Source: Rufibacter roseus (GTDB lineage: Bacteria; Bacteroidota; Bacteroidia; Cytophagales; Hymenobacteraceae). Taken from it: 64,000 nucleotides of DNA. Below, piece after piece: positions 33,502-42,001 of the stretch; within the stretch, counting starts at the first letter, position 1; the number at the start of each line of letters is the position of its first letter. The DNA is taken from positions 1 to 64,000 of the forward strand of contig NZ_LRML01000014.1 of assembly GCF_001647285.1 (NCBI RefSeq), in the 5' to 3' direction. Made by a program: the position numbers and the translations under genes. The notes beneath the pieces were generated by a model. It ran no database searches, was not told the origin of the DNA, and saw nothing but the letters and a program-made list of their open reading frames with translations.

Positions 33502-35160
33502 TTATTTGGTGATTCTGAACCAATCTACATCGGCGAAGCCTGAGTCGTTAATCTTATCTTGGCGGGTTGCGAACAATCCAACTTTGGCTCCAATCCACCG
33601 GCCGGGAACAGCGGTAAAGGTGCTGCCCACATTCTGGAAGTTCTGCCCGTCTTGGCTGTAGCTGAACTGGCACTTGGCATCTTTGCCTACCTTCACCCGG
33701 AAATACACTTCATTGCCGTTCAGCTTCCCTATGATTTGCTCTTTCTCGGGAGTGCCTTTATCAGCTTTCAGGGCAGAAGCATAGGCAACGTACAATCCAT
33801 CTGCTTTGCTCACCAACGACACGTGCGCATAATCAGCACCCATTACCAATAGCCCCACCCGCTCCGTTTGCAGCTTAGGGTTTGTAGTGAATTTCAGCTT
33901 GGTAGTGGCCGTGAAAGTTTCAGCCGGAAATTTCTGCAGCAACAGGTTAGGCACATCCCACAGGTTTTTCGCTCCTTCGGGCATTTGGTCGGTGTACAAA
34001 CGCAATACACCGCGGTTGGTGGTAAACGCCCAGGTAGCTTTTGGGTTGGCGTGCCACTGCCACTGCAGCCCCAACGTGGGTTCATTGAACTCATCTGACT
34101 CCTGCGGATTTACTACCGGATAGGTACCTCCCACGTTCGGCTTTCTATGGGTCATCACGGGTTGCCCTTTGCCGTCACCATCTGAATCTTCGCCAATTAC
34201 TGGCCAGTCGTTCACCCACTTCATAGGTTGCAAGTGTACCACCCGGCCATAAGCCTCTTTGTCCTGGAAATGGATAAACCAGTCTTCGCCGGTTTTAGTG
34301 TCTACCCACGCGCCCTGATGAGGACCATTGATGGCGGTGTTGCCCTGGTCCATCACAATTTTCTCTTCATAAGGACCATACACATTTTTAGAGCGAAGCA
34401 CCAATTGCCAACCGGTAGCCACACCGCCCGCTGGGGCAAAAATATAATAATAGCCGTTGCGCTTGTAGAATTTAGGTCCCTCGACAGTTGGGTGGTTTTC
34501 GTGCCCGTCAAACACTATCACGCTTTCGTCCAGCACCTTTGTACCGTCTGGGGACAGTTTAGTGACGGCCAGTACGCTTTTTATACCTGCCCGGCTACCT
34601 GCCCAAGCATGCACTAAATAGGCTTTCCCGTTATCATCCCAGAGAGGGCAAGCGTCAATAAGTCCTTTTCCTTCTTTCACCAACACCGGTTTTTCCCAGT
34701 CTCCGGCGGGGTCTTTGGTTTTGACCATGTAAATTCCGAAGTCGGGGTCGCCCCAGTAAATGTAGAACTCGCCGTTGTGGTACCGAATAGCCGGAGCCCA
34801 AACGCCATTGCCATGCTGCGGTTTAGCGAAGTGGTCAAAAGGTAGTTGACGGTCTAAGGCATAGCCAATAATCTTCCAGTTTACCAGGTCTTTGGAGTGC
34901 AGAATTTGCAGGCCCGGAATGGCGTTGAAGCTGGATGAGGTCATGTAGTAATCATCGCCCACGCGGCACACGTCGGGGTCAGAATAATCGGCGTCAATGA
35001 TTGGGTTTTGGTACGTGCCGTTGCCCAAATCTGACACCCACACCTTAGAGATTTCCCCAGCCAGTTGAGTTGTCGAGGCAACCGGAGAAGAAGACTGTTT
35101 TTCTGCCTGACAGGAGAACAATAAAAGTAATCCTGCGGTGTAAGATCTGAAGCGCATCAT
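33502..35160 (-). CDS. GH43 family glycosidase lipoprotein
   Basis: A 552-residue lipoprotein (lipobox FSC, Cys17). The five-bladed beta-propeller GH43 domain (about 45-330) begins IIDADYSDPDVCRVGDDYY, with the catalytic-base Asp; the pKa-modulating Asp is in LIDACPLWDD and the acid Glu in HPTVEGPKFYKRNG. A C-terminal beta-sandwich (about 355-552) is of the beta-xylosidase C-terminal concanavalin-like type. Likely activities are arabinofuranosidase, beta-xylosidase or galactosidase on pectin side chains; the subfamily cannot be fixed here. It is flanked by palindrome elements on both sides within the minus-strand run. Confidence 0.88.
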   Translation of the reverse strand: MMRFRSYTAGLLLLFSCQAEKQSSSPVASTTQLAGEISKVWVSDLGNGTYQNPIIDADYSDPDVCRVGDDYYMTSSSFNAIPGLQILHSKDLVNWKIIGYALDRQLPFDHFAKPQHGNGVWAPAIRYHNGEFYIYWGDPDFGIYMVKTKDPAGDWEKPVLVKEGKGLIDACPLWDDNGKAYLVHAWAGSRAGIKSVLAVTKLSPDGTKVLDESVIVFDGHENHPTVEGPKFYKRNGYYYIFAPAGGVATGWQLVLRSKNVYGPYEEKIVMDQGNTAINGPHQGAWVDTKTGEDWFIHFQDKEAYGRVVHLQPMKWVNDWPVIGEDSDGDGKGQPVMTHRKPNVGGTYPVVNPQESDEFNEPTLGLQWQWHANPKATWAFTTNRGVLRLYTDQMPEGAKNLWDVPNLLLQKFPAETFTATTKLKFTTNPKLQTERVGLLVMGADYAHVSLVSKADGLYVAYASALKADKGTPEKEQIIGKLNGNEVYFRVKVGKDAKCQFSYSQDGQNFQNVGSTFTAVPGRWIGAKVGLFATRQDKINDSGFADVDWFRITK

Positions 35161-35264
35161 CTGTGTTCTTTTACTCTGTTTACTGTGACAGCCGATCTCT
35201 AAAACCGCTGCCCTTCCCGATTAGCTTATCACTATTTCGCCTTTTGACAATAAAATATATCATG

Positions 35265-35305
35265 CCGTTTTCGGCCTGCTTTTTAAAAAAATAGGTCAGA
35301 AACAG
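35265..35305. repeat. Palindrome family element 13
   Basis: Left arm CCGTTTTCGGCCTGCTTTTT, right arm AAAATAGGTCAGAAACAG; 2 bp past the PL1 stop on the minus strand and upstream of GH43. Confidence 0.8.
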
Positions 35306-35307
35306 TT

Positions 35308-36987
35308 TTATTCTTTCACAAGCACGATTCTTTTTACCACTCGCTTCTGCCCTATCTTCAAAGCATAGAAATACATACCAGGTTTTAAAGCAGCGGCATT
35401 CCACTCAAAGGAATATTGCCCCGGCGAAAGCGGCTGATTAACTACGGTGGCTACTTCTTTTCCCGTTAAGTCAAACACTTTCAAGCTTACCGGTCCGGTT
35501 TGCTGGGTGCTGAAGGTAAAGGTGGTGTTATGGCTGAATGGGTTTGGATAAGCGTTTAGCGCAGAAGATTCTACTTCCTCTTTCGCTGATAACACCACAC
35601 CCATAGGAGTTCTTCCGTTCAGGTATTGCTCTAAATTCGTGTAGCCATCGCCGTTGGCATCTTGGTTTCCATCGGCGGCGTTGTTCGGATTTAATCCGTA
35701 CTGTGTTTCCCAGGCATCAGGCATGCCGTCGCCGTCAGTATCGGTGGGGGCAGGCAAAGAAGCTAATACAGGCCAGCCACCCACATCAGATTGAGAATCA
35801 ATGATTCCGCGGTAACCGGTTTTAGAGCCATTGTAGGTGGCAGTACCGGTTCTTACTTCTTCAATTACTCTCAGATCTACGGCATCGCGTTTGTGGCTGG
35901 CTCCTACTTGCGCCAATACCGCCTCATAAGCTTGCTGGGCCGTGTGCTCGGTTTCCATGTGGTAGTCAATGGGTTGTTGCAACCGCACGTTAGCTCTCTG
36001 GGCCGAAGGAACAGCGCTATCATAATCTACTCCACCGTTCCAGTTGTTGGCGGTAACTGTAGCGTTGCCAGCCATAAAGTTACCGTCTATGTAAAATGTG
36101 CCGTAACCGGCGCCATAAGTGGCATCGCTTTCATAAGAAACCTGCAAAATTCTTCTGTTTTTGCTGGAAATGGTAGATGGTCCTGGCTTGTAGTAATTGT
36201 TGACGATGTTGTATTTCCCGTTTTCACCGCCGTACACGCTGTTGTCGCGCCAGTTGTAGATCACGTTGTTACGGAAGTCTACATGCTCGTTGGGGTGCGG
36301 GCCGTTGCTTACGCCAGAACGGTAACCGTTCAAACGCGGGTTACGGCTGTTGTGGTGGGCAATCAGGTTATGGTGAAAGGATGCTTTGTCGCCACCCCAG
36401 ATGGCACCGTAACCGTGGTTGTTCTTCTCGTGGAAGGACTGGTTCAGGCTTTCTGAAAGAATGCACCACTGCATGGTGAAGTTCTGGTTGGCGTAGAAAG
36501 ACGAAGTCTCATCAATTGACCAGCTCATGGAGCAATGGTCTATAATCACGTTTTTGCGGTACCGACCCCACAGGGCGTCTTGTTCATTCTGGCGCAAGTC
36601 ACCCATTCTGAAACGCATGTACCGAATAATCACATTATCGGCGTTTACATTCATTTCGAAGTTTTGCAGGGTAATGCCGTCTCCGGGGGCGGTTTGCCCG
36701 GCAATGGTGAGGTCTCCGTTGGTAATATTAATGCGGGAGTTCAGCACAATATTACCCGATACCTCAAACACAATGGTTCTGGGTCCTGACTGCGCAATGG
36801 CCGCTCTTAAGCTTCCGGCGCCAGAGTCATTCAGGTTGGTAACTTTAATTACCCTTCCTCCACGCCCCCCGGTGGTGAAACGGCCAAAACCTTCAGCACC
36901 AGGGAACGCCAATTGCTGCGCCTGAGCGACTAGTTCTCCTCCAAGAATAACTAGAACTACCAATAATACTCGTAACAAATTACTCAT
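35308..36987 (-). CDS. T9SS-secreted pectate lyase (PL1)
   Basis: A 559-residue secreted lyase from the ATG at 36987. A frame reaching 37065 would translate through a palindrome element and lacks a signal peptide at its start, so it is rejected. Signal peptide about 1-24; a PL1 beta-helix beginning LAFPGAEGFGRFTTGGRGG and containing NVIIDHCSMSWSIDE and HNSRNPRLNG; a calcium-binding thrombospondin-3-like stretch (DTDGDGMPDAWE...DANGDGYTNLEQ); and a C-terminal T9SS sorting domain of about 80 residues (YPNPFSHNTTF...GMYFYAL). It cleaves polygalacturonate by beta-elimination, with calcium, outside the cell. It is the only one of three PL1 paralogues with a sorting domain. Confidence 0.92.
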   Translation of the reverse strand: MSNLLRVLLVVLVILGGELVAQAQQLAFPGAEGFGRFTTGGRGGRVIKVTNLNDSGAGSLRAAIAQSGPRTIVFEVSGNIVLNSRINITNGDLTIAGQTAPGDGITLQNFEMNVNADNVIIRYMRFRMGDLRQNEQDALWGRYRKNVIIDHCSMSWSIDETSSFYANQNFTMQWCILSESLNQSFHEKNNHGYGAIWGGDKASFHHNLIAHHNSRNPRLNGYRSGVSNGPHPNEHVDFRNNVIYNWRDNSVYGGENGKYNIVNNYYKPGPSTISSKNRRILQVSYESDATYGAGYGTFYIDGNFMAGNATVTANNWNGGVDYDSAVPSAQRANVRLQQPIDYHMETEHTAQQAYEAVLAQVGASHKRDAVDLRVIEEVRTGTATYNGSKTGYRGIIDSQSDVGGWPVLASLPAPTDTDGDGMPDAWETQYGLNPNNAADGNQDANGDGYTNLEQYLNGRTPMGVVLSAKEEVESSALNAYPNPFSHNTTFTFSTQQTGPVSLKVFDLTGKEVATVVNQPLSPGQYSFEWNAAALKPGMYFYALKIGQKRVVKRIVLVKE

Positions 36988-37030
36988 ACTCACTTCTGTT
37001 GATAGCTTCTCAGCCTGGTTAAAAATCTTG

Positions 37031-37067
37031 GTGTTTTGGACCTGTTTTCTGAAAAACGGCTCCAAAA
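37031..37067. repeat. Palindrome family element 14
   Basis: Left arm TGTTTTGGACCTGTTTT, right arm GAAAAACGGCTCCAAAAT, in the 168-bp gap between CE8 and PL1. Confidence 0.8.
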
Positions 37068-37155
37068 TGTCCTTTGTAGTTGTCTCTTCTGTGCCTTAAA
37101 AATGATTTTACAAAAGGCCTTCCTTTTATAAAATGATGAAAGTGGCTTACTCCAG

Positions 37156-38148
37156 CTATTTCCCTACCGAGGCAGCCGCTTCGGTAGTAAAGGGAACCCA
37201 ATCCCCGAAAATATTTTTCAAGCTATAAGTCTTCGCTTCTTCGGCGGTCAGTTGCTTTGCCCACTTCACCCGTTTAGCCGGAGCCGCTCCCGGACCGGTG
37301 GAGTTGTACTCTGCATAAAAAGCGGTTTTCTCAGCGTCGGGTTTGTTCCAGTTATGCCAACCTTCGGGTTTGATATGCTGACCCAGATAACTGTTGATGA
37401 AAACGGTTTTAGCATAGGGTCTCCATGGGCGGCCCAAGTAGTAAGAATCAGCTGGGGCATCTCCGGTGAGGCGGCAGTTCAGGAAAACAAAACCGTAAGG
37501 CGCTCCTTCTAAAGTAGACGCTGCCGTTACGTAGCTTCCGCCTTTCTTGGAGAAGATTTCGCAGCCCTCAAAAACAGCGGTTGACCAGCCAAATATAAAA
37601 TCAGTGGTGCCCTCTATGTAGCAGTTCTTGTAATACTGGCGGCTCTTTTCGCCGTGCGGATAAAGTGTATCTTGGTTTCCTAGAAAACGGCAGTTTTTAA
37701 AGGCAACTTTATCGCCATCAATTCTTACGGCTACTGCCTGCCCTACCGGGCCTGCAGAGTTCTCAAACGTGATGTTTTCGGCGGTGAAGTCGTCTCCGAA
37801 AATATAAAAGCTGGTAGAGCCGGTAGTTCCCATTTCCTCTCCAAACCGGTTCTTTTTGGCTGCATAGTCATCATGGGTCAGAATGGTTTTGGCCACGTCT
37901 TCACCAATAAAAGTGACCATGGTTTTTGAGGTAGGCAGCACCAGTTTCTCTTTATACACCCCATTTTTGATGTAAATGGTGGTGGTGTTCTTGCGGAAAT
38001 CCGGCACAGCATTGATAGCTTCCTGCACCGTTTTAAACTGTCCGCTGCCGTCTTGCGCTACCACAAAATCATACTTCTGCGCCTGCACTGGCAACACTAG
38101 TACCCACAAGCACCAAAACAATAGTACACTTTGAATCTTCTTCAACAC
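37156..38148 (-). CDS. Pectinesterase (CE8)
   Basis: A 330-residue exported pectin methylesterase of ordinary size. Signal peptide about 1-23, then the CE8 beta-helix with GVYKEKL, GQAVAVR, LGNQDTLY, EGTTDFIFGWS and YLGRPWRPY, which supply the Gln, two Asp and Arg active-site residues. With no lipobox or sorting domain, it is expected in the periplasm, removing methyl esters from imported oligogalacturonides. It is closely related to the CE8 at 39509-40450. It starts 8 bp after the GH105 stop, so those two are tightly linked. Confidence 0.92.
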   Translation of the reverse strand: MLKKIQSVLLFWCLWVLVLPVQAQKYDFVVAQDGSGQFKTVQEAINAVPDFRKNTTTIYIKNGVYKEKLVLPTSKTMVTFIGEDVAKTILTHDDYAAKKNRFGEEMGTTGSTSFYIFGDDFTAENITFENSAGPVGQAVAVRIDGDKVAFKNCRFLGNQDTLYPHGEKSRQYYKNCYIEGTTDFIFGWSTAVFEGCEIFSKKGGSYVTAASTLEGAPYGFVFLNCRLTGDAPADSYYLGRPWRPYAKTVFINSYLGQHIKPEGWHNWNKPDAEKTAFYAEYNSTGPGAAPAKRVKWAKQLTAEEAKTYSLKNIFGDWVPFTTEAAASVGK

Positions 38149-38156
38149 TATTAAGC

Positions 38157-39404
38157 CTATTTAGATGCCGACACCGTTTTGGCGCCGCCTTTGTTTAATT
38201 CCTCAAACTCAATAGATGCCATAATGAAAGGCGCTACGGCTTTAGGGTCATTGTCACGCTTTTCTTCATGAATGTAGTACTCGTAGGTTCCGTCGCGGTA
38301 TGGGTTTCCGCCCAGACCAGCCACCGCGCACACCTGTGTGATGCTAATGGTGCCGTCAGCCTCTTTTCTGATAAGGTTATTCAAAATGCCACTGTAGCCT
38401 TTGCGGGCAGTTTGCATGTACTTCTGGTCTATATAGCCTTTCTTTGCCGCCTTCACCAAAAAGTAAGTGAACATGCTGGAGGCGGAGCCTTCTAGGTAAT
38501 TGCCTTCGCGGCCGCCCTGGTCTACTACTTGCCACCAAAGGCCGGTGGCCGGGTCTTGGTATTGGGCAATGGCTTGTGCCATTTTCTGCGTTACACGCAG
38601 CACCTCATCACGTTCCGGGTGGTTTTCCGGAATGAAATCCAAGGCATCCACCAAGGCCATTGACAGCCAGCCCATGGCTCTGCCCCATACGTTAGGTGAT
38701 AAACCTGTGAGTGGGTCAGCCCATTTCTGCTCACGGCTCTCATCCCAGCCATGGTAAAACAGTCCTTTTTTCTCGTCCCAGGTATTCTTGTCAATCAGGT
38801 AGATTTGTTTTACAGCCTCGTCGAACAGAGCTGGCTCGTTGTATGTTGCCCCGTATTCGGCTAGAAAAGGAGTGGCCATGTACAAGCCGTCCAGCCACAT
38901 TTGGTGCGGGTAAATTTTCTTGTGCCAGAAACCACCTTCGGCGGTTCTTGGGTGGGTGCGCATTTGGTCGCGCAAATCATCCAGGGCAATTTTATATTTC
39001 TGCTGACCAGTTTCTTTATAGAGCGTAATCAGAAATTTGCCGGGGTTTACGCGGTCAATGTTGTAGTCTGATTTTTTGTAAGTCTTGATGGTACCATTTT
39101 CGGTAATCATGGTATCAGCGAAGGCTTTGATGTAGGTGAAGTACTTCTGGTCGCCGGTCTTTTTCCATACCCGCTCCAATGCACTGGCGAAAAGGCCTTG
39201 GGTATAGTCCCACTTCGGCGCCGGACGGAAATCAATCATCCAGCCTTGTGGGCTCCGTTTCATTTCAGAATCGGCCATCCACACCGACCACGGCTTTCCT
39301 GACGTAGAGGAAGGTATTGCGCTTTGGATTGCAGTTTGGCTGGAGCTGCACGCGCTCGTCAACACTAAAAGGGCTAGGGCTATATAGGAGGTAATCTTCT
39401 TCAT
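38157..39404 (-). CDS. Unsaturated uronyl/rhamnogalacturonyl hydrolase (GH105) lipoprotein
   Basis: A 415-residue GH105 enzyme from the ATG at 39404, which gives a clean lipoprotein signal (MKKITSYIALALLVLTSAC). The longer frame to 39512 would read through a palindrome element. The alpha/alpha-barrel signature is present: MWLDGLYMATPFLAEYG, with a catalytic Asp, then WGRAMGWLSMALVDALDFIP and later GNYLEGSASSMFTYFLVKA. GH105 removes the 4,5-unsaturated uronic acid left by pectate lyases from oligomer ends. The product becomes the substrate of KduI after ring opening. Confidence 0.92.
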   Translation of the reverse strand: MKKITSYIALALLVLTSACSSSQTAIQSAIPSSTSGKPWSVWMADSEMKRSPQGWMIDFRPAPKWDYTQGLFASALERVWKKTGDQKYFTYIKAFADTMITENGTIKTYKKSDYNIDRVNPGKFLITLYKETGQQKYKIALDDLRDQMRTHPRTAEGGFWHKKIYPHQMWLDGLYMATPFLAEYGATYNEPALFDEAVKQIYLIDKNTWDEKKGLFYHGWDESREQKWADPLTGLSPNVWGRAMGWLSMALVDALDFIPENHPERDEVLRVTQKMAQAIAQYQDPATGLWWQVVDQGGREGNYLEGSASSMFTYFLVKAAKKGYIDQKYMQTARKGYSGILNNLIRKEADGTISITQVCAVAGLGGNPYRDGTYEYYIHEEKRDNDPKAVAPFIMASIEFEELNKGGAKTVSASK

Positions 39405-39463
39405 TTGTTTTGTTTGGTTCAGGTAATAGGGGCGGTGCCATGAATGCAGGCACTGGTAGTTTG

Positions 39464-39502
39464 TGTTTTGGGTTTGTTTTAGCAAAAACAGACCCAAAAC
39501 GG
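39464..39502. repeat. Palindrome family element 15
   Basis: Left arm TGTTTTGGGTTTGTTTT, right arm AAAAACAGACCCAAAACGG, between CE8 and GH105 in the same transcription direction. Confidence 0.85.
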
Positions 39503-39508
39503 GTACGG

Positions 39509-40450
39509 TCATTTTATTGGTTTCCAGTTGTCATCACCGGCCAGTACTTTTTCAGGGGTGTATGCCTTGGCTTCTTTCTTTTTCAGTTGCTTTGACCATG
39601 CCACCCTTTGCTTTGGGTTGGCACCCAGTCCGGTAGATTTATATTCTGCGTAAAAGGTCGTTTTCTCGGCTTCAGGTTTTTTCCAGTTATGCCAGCCTTC
39701 GGGCCGGATGTGGTCACCCAGTTTGGCATGGAGGTAAACCGTTTTGGCATAAGGTCTCCAGGGCCTGCCCAAGTAAACCTTGGTGGCGGCTTCATTAGAA
39801 GTAAAGGTGCAGTTCAGGAACACAAACCCGTGTGGCTGTCCCTGTGGCGTAGAGGCGGCTGTGATGTAGGAATTCTTTTTAGAGTGAACGGTACAGTTCT
39901 CGAAAAAAGCGGTGGCCGGTCCGAAGATAAAATCGGTGGTGCCTTCAATGTAGCAGTTCAGGTAGTATTGGCGGCTGTTGTCTACGCCCGCATACAGGGT
40001 ATCTTGGTCACTGATAATGCGGCAATTCTTAAACACGCAGCGGTCTGCCTCTACATGCAGCGCCACCGCCTGCCCAACAGGGCCCGCATTGTTCAAGAAG
40101 GTGATGTTTTCGGCCCGGAAGCCATTGCCCTGCACCAGCACCGTGTAAGAAGTGAAGGTGTTGATGTCTCCCTTACCGGAATAATCGTCCCACACAATCA
40201 CGGTTTTCTCCCGGTCTTCGCCAATGAAAGACACATTTGTTTTCCAGGAAGAGATGACCAGCTTCTCGCGGTAGGTACCGTTTTTGATGTGTATTTCTAT
40301 CCGGTTCTCCGGAAAAGCCGGAATGGCGTCTACCGCCGACTGAATGGTTGTATAGTCACCGCTACCGTCTTGCGCCACTACCAGCATTTTCTGCTGAGCC
40401 TGCGCCAAAAAACTGCACAATCCAATAACGGTTAATAAAAGCCACTTCAT
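39509..40450 (-). CDS. Pectinesterase (CE8)
   Basis: A 313-residue exported CE8 enzyme. Signal peptide about 1-18, then the methylesterase motifs GTYREKL, GQAVALH, ISDQDTLY, EGTTDFIFGPA and YLGRPWRPY. Closely similar to the CE8 at 37156-38148, with the same order of blocks and nearly the same ends (TGLGAN..RVAWSKQL), so the pair probably arose by duplication. Expected in the periplasm. It begins 13 bp after the PL1 stop at 40464, so it is likely in the same transcript as that lyase. Confidence 0.92.
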   Translation of the reverse strand: MKWLLLTVIGLCSFLAQAQQKMLVVAQDGSGDYTTIQSAVDAIPAFPENRIEIHIKNGTYREKLVISSWKTNVSFIGEDREKTVIVWDDYSGKGDINTFTSYTVLVQGNGFRAENITFLNNAGPVGQAVALHVEADRCVFKNCRIISDQDTLYAGVDNSRQYYLNCYIEGTTDFIFGPATAFFENCTVHSKKNSYITAASTPQGQPHGFVFLNCTFTSNEAATKVYLGRPWRPYAKTVYLHAKLGDHIRPEGWHNWKKPEAEKTTFYAEYKSTGLGANPKQRVAWSKQLKKKEAKAYTPEKVLAGDDNWKPIK

Positions 40451-40463
40451 TCGGTTCCCTCCC

Positions 40464-41879
40464 CTACTTCACTAAACTGTTCAAATACACTTCTATGTTG
40501 GTATACTGCTTGTCAAGCGTATAAGCCGCTGCGTCTGCCGCTTGGGCAGGGTTTAATTTATGCTGCTTTTCCCACGCATCAGGCATACCGTCTTTGTCTG
40601 CATCTGCAGGAGCTGGCAAGGCCTTCAGTTCTGGCCATCCACCCACGTCTTTCTGAGAGTCTATGATGCCGTTGTTCTTTTTACCCGCGGTAGGGTTACC
40701 GCTGCGCACGTACGCTACTACGCGGGCATCAACTTCGTCTCTTTTCAGACTGGCACCGGCATTTTTCAGGACTATATCATATGCCTCCTGCGGAGATTGC
40801 AAGTTTACAGCGGCCACTTCAAAAGGATTTACCGCTCTGGTTGAATCTGGATGGTCGCACTGCACTCCTCCGGCCCAGTTGTTCTTAGTAATTTCAGGAA
40901 AACCTTCTACATAGTTTCCGTTCACATAGAACTTTCCGTAAGGCTGTGACGGGTTTACAATGCGGTCTTTTTTAGACGAGGTGGTAGCTGGCCCTGATTT
41001 ATAGTAGTTGTTAATCATGTTGTAGCGGCCTTTTTCTCCCCCGTACACGTTGTTCTGTCCCCAATTAAAGATGACGTTGTTTGTGAAATCGACTAACTCG
41101 TCTGGTGAGTTCTGGGTTGAACTGGAACCACTAAATCTTGGAGTACGGCTGTTGTGGCTGGCAATTAAGTTATGGTGAAACGAGGCTCCCACGCCGCCCC
41201 AAATACCGCCGTACCCGTGCTCTCCTTTAGCATGTACCGATTGGTTCAGGCTTTCAGCAATGATGCTCCACTGCAACGTAAAATTATGGTTCCTATAGAA
41301 AGAGGCGCTTTCATCGGTGCCCCAGCTCATAGAGCAGTGATCCACAATAATGTTGTTTTTCCCTTTGTTAGCTCCTACCGCATCGGCTTGCTGAGCCGCC
41401 AGATCTCCCATTCTAAAACGCAGGTAACGCACAATCACATTATCAGCTTTTATGCTGACGGGGTAATTCTGCAGCGTTATCCCCTCGCCTGGGGCTGATT
41501 GGCCGGCAATAGTTACATTCCCGTTATTGATGTCTAAGGGAGATTGCAATTTGATGTTACCAGACACGGCAAACACAATAATGCGCGGCCCCTTCTTCTG
41601 AATGGCATCCCTTAAGCTTCCCTCTCCGTCATTGTTCAAGTTGGTCACCACTACCACCTGCCCGCCACGGCCGCCCGTAGTGTACTTCCCAAATCCTTCA
41701 GCCCCCGGAAAAGCCAAGGCCTTGCCAGCTTCTGATGGTGTTGCATCTGACTGAGGTGTAGTTGTGGCAGAAGCTGTTGTGGTAGAGGTTTTCTGCGCGC
41801 AACCTGTGAGGCTAAAAAGATGGAAAGCGGCCCCTAGCAAGGCTAGTTTTGAGAAGGCTGTATGTGAATGTAAGCTCAT
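40464..41879 (-). CDS. Pectate lyase (PL1) lipoprotein
   Basis: A 471-residue PL1 lyase with lipobox Cys27 (LTGC), followed by a Thr/Ser/Ala-rich linker. The catalytic helix begins LAFPGAEGFGKYTTGGRGG and contains NIIVDHCSMSWGTDESASF and HNSRTPRFSG. The C-terminus has a single calcium-loop-like module (DADKDGMPDAWEKQ) and a short helix, with no T9SS domain. The residues after the lipid-anchor Cys (AQKTST) are not acidic, so surface export is uncertain and the periplasm is possible. It acts on de-esterified homogalacturonan. It sits between the DUF4861 gene and a CE8 gene. Confidence 0.9.
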   Translation of the reverse strand: MSLHSHTAFSKLALLGAAFHLFSLTGCAQKTSTTTASATTTPQSDATPSEAGKALAFPGAEGFGKYTTGGRGGQVVVVTNLNNDGEGSLRDAIQKKGPRIIVFAVSGNIKLQSPLDINNGNVTIAGQSAPGEGITLQNYPVSIKADNVIVRYLRFRMGDLAAQQADAVGANKGKNNIIVDHCSMSWGTDESASFYRNHNFTLQWSIIAESLNQSVHAKGEHGYGGIWGGVGASFHHNLIASHNSRTPRFSGSSSTQNSPDELVDFTNNVIFNWGQNNVYGGEKGRYNMINNYYKSGPATTSSKKDRIVNPSQPYGKFYVNGNYVEGFPEITKNNWAGGVQCDHPDSTRAVNPFEVAAVNLQSPQEAYDIVLKNAGASLKRDEVDARVVAYVRSGNPTAGKKNNGIIDSQKDVGGWPELKALPAPADADKDGMPDAWEKQHKLNPAQAADAAAYTLDKQYTNIEVYLNSLVK

Positions 41880-41945
41880 GTACTGGTTAAATTAAATGAT
41901 TGTCCACCCTACAAGGTGGCTTTTTTGACCCTTCTTACCCTTTTT

Positions 41946-41984
41946 GCTGTTTTAGGCGTATTTTTGAAAAAAGGGTTCAAAACA
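41946..41984. repeat. Palindrome family element 16
   Basis: Left arm GCTGTTTTAGGCGTATTTTT, right arm AAAAAAGGGTTCAAAACA, in the 122-bp gap between DUF4861 and PL1 genes. Confidence 0.8.
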
Positions 41985-42001
41985 CCTTTCTTCAGTAAGT
42001 T

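Noticed and set aside
36988-37065. N-terminal extension of the T9SS pectate lyase
   Set aside because: It would translate through palindrome element 14, while the internal ATG gives a normal signal peptide.
39405-39512. N-terminal extension of the GH105 gene
   Set aside because: It would translate through palindrome element 15 and overlap the CE8 stop; the internal ATG gives a clean lipoprotein signal.
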